Positions 6,398-6,683 of a stretch of 6,683 bases of DNA are shown here, piece after piece. The stretch comes from Lentisphaeria bacterium UBA1784. GTDB taxonomy: Bacteria > Verrucomicrobiota > Lentisphaeria > Victivallales > Victivallaceae. Numbering within the stretch: the stretch's first letter is position 1; every line of letters begins with the position of its first letter. A program made the position numbers and the translations under genes. The notes under the pieces are model-generated. The model saw only the letters and a program-made list of their open reading frames with translations. It had not been told where the DNA came from and did not search any database. The DNA lies in NCBI GenBank assembly GCA_002315455.1, contig DCGG01000107.1:1-6683 (forward strand), in the 5' to 3' direction.

Positions 6398-6683
6398 TCA
6401 GAAGTTCAGCGCTTCGATCTCGAAGTAGGCTCTGGGATGCTTGCACACCGGGCAGAGTTCCGGAGCCTTTTCGCCCACGTAGACGTGGCCGCAGTTCCGG
6501 CACATCCAGCGGTTGGGGCCGATCTTCTCGAAGACTTCGCCCTGCTCGACGTTCTTGAGCAACTTGAGGTAGCGCTCCTCGTGGTGTTTCTCGATCTGCG
6601 CGACGGCGGCGAACTGCGCGGCAAGTTCGGTGAATCCCTCGGCGGCGGCTTCCTCGGAGAAGCGCTTGTACATGTCGGTCCAC
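6398..6683 (-). CDS. rbr: Rubrerythrin, C-terminal part (5' end outside the window)
   Basis: Rubrerythrin is a cytoplasmic non-haem diiron peroxidase that reduces hydrogen peroxide in anaerobes, with electrons passing through a rubredoxin-like domain. The window shows the last 94 or so codons. First comes the final helix of the ferritin-like domain, with FAAVAQIEKHHEERY, where the EKHHEE stretch carries the diiron-ligand ExxH-type motif. A linker (EQGEVFEKIGPNRW) follows, then the rubredoxin domain, with iron-binding cysteines in CRNCG and CPVC followed by KHPRAYFE. Relatives are about 190 residues, so roughly half is missing. The frame is open to the window edge (WTD before the first Met in view), and that Met lies inside the conserved domain, so it is not the start. 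It ends in TGA. It seems unrelated in function to the downstream glycan genes and has its own terminator. Confidence 0.93.
   Translation of the reverse strand, partial: WTDMYKRFSEEAAAEGFTELAAQFAAVAQIEKHHEERYLKLLKNVEQGEVFEKIGPNRWMCRNCGHVYVGEKAPELCPVCKHPRAYFEIEALNF

Overview
The window is GC-rich and gene-dense, and every gene I can support lies on the minus strand. The combination of a polysaccharide-utilisation cluster (GH29 fucosidase, BNR_4 protein, FAD-dependent oxidoreductase), a very large AIDA/beta-helix repeat protein and an anaerobe-type rubrerythrin suggests a strictly anaerobic, polysaccharide-degrading bacterium. The Verrucomicrobiota/Lentisphaerota group (Victivallis-like gut or sediment bacteria) is my best guess. 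That is inferred from gene content, not from a marker gene.

In transcription order (right to left): the C-terminal half of a rubrerythrin enters at the right edge (6683-6398). It is followed by a 113-bp MITE-like inverted-repeat element (6263-6375) flanked by TTTA, then a strong GC hairpin with a T-rich tail (terminator, 6252-6212). Next come a possible operator (6155-6178) and a well-spaced sigma70-like promoter (6132-6104). This promoter drives an alpha-L-fucosidase of family GH29 (6043-4739), whose start is best placed at an internal ATG. A 121-bp gap holds a second candidate promoter. Then come a secreted BNR_4-type protein (4617-3283) and, six bases after its stop, a FAD-dependent oxidoreductase (3276-2059).

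The left third (about 2080-1) is one uninterrupted minus-strand reading frame of AIDA/autotransporter-like beta-helix repeats. It runs off the left edge and has no credible start or signal peptide. It begins in a different frame exactly where the oxidoreductase loses its expected C-terminus. I read the 2059-2095 region as a breakpoint: either a real rearrangement that truncated both genes, or an assembly chimera.

The three enzyme genes plausibly work together on a fucose-containing, possibly uronate-containing or sulfated, glycan. The BNR_4 protein would act outside the cytoplasm on the polymer, GH29 would release fucose from oligosaccharides, and the oxidoreductase would act on a sugar or related product. 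All three start codons have a GGAG-type ribosome binding site exactly 9 nt upstream, which supports the chosen starts.
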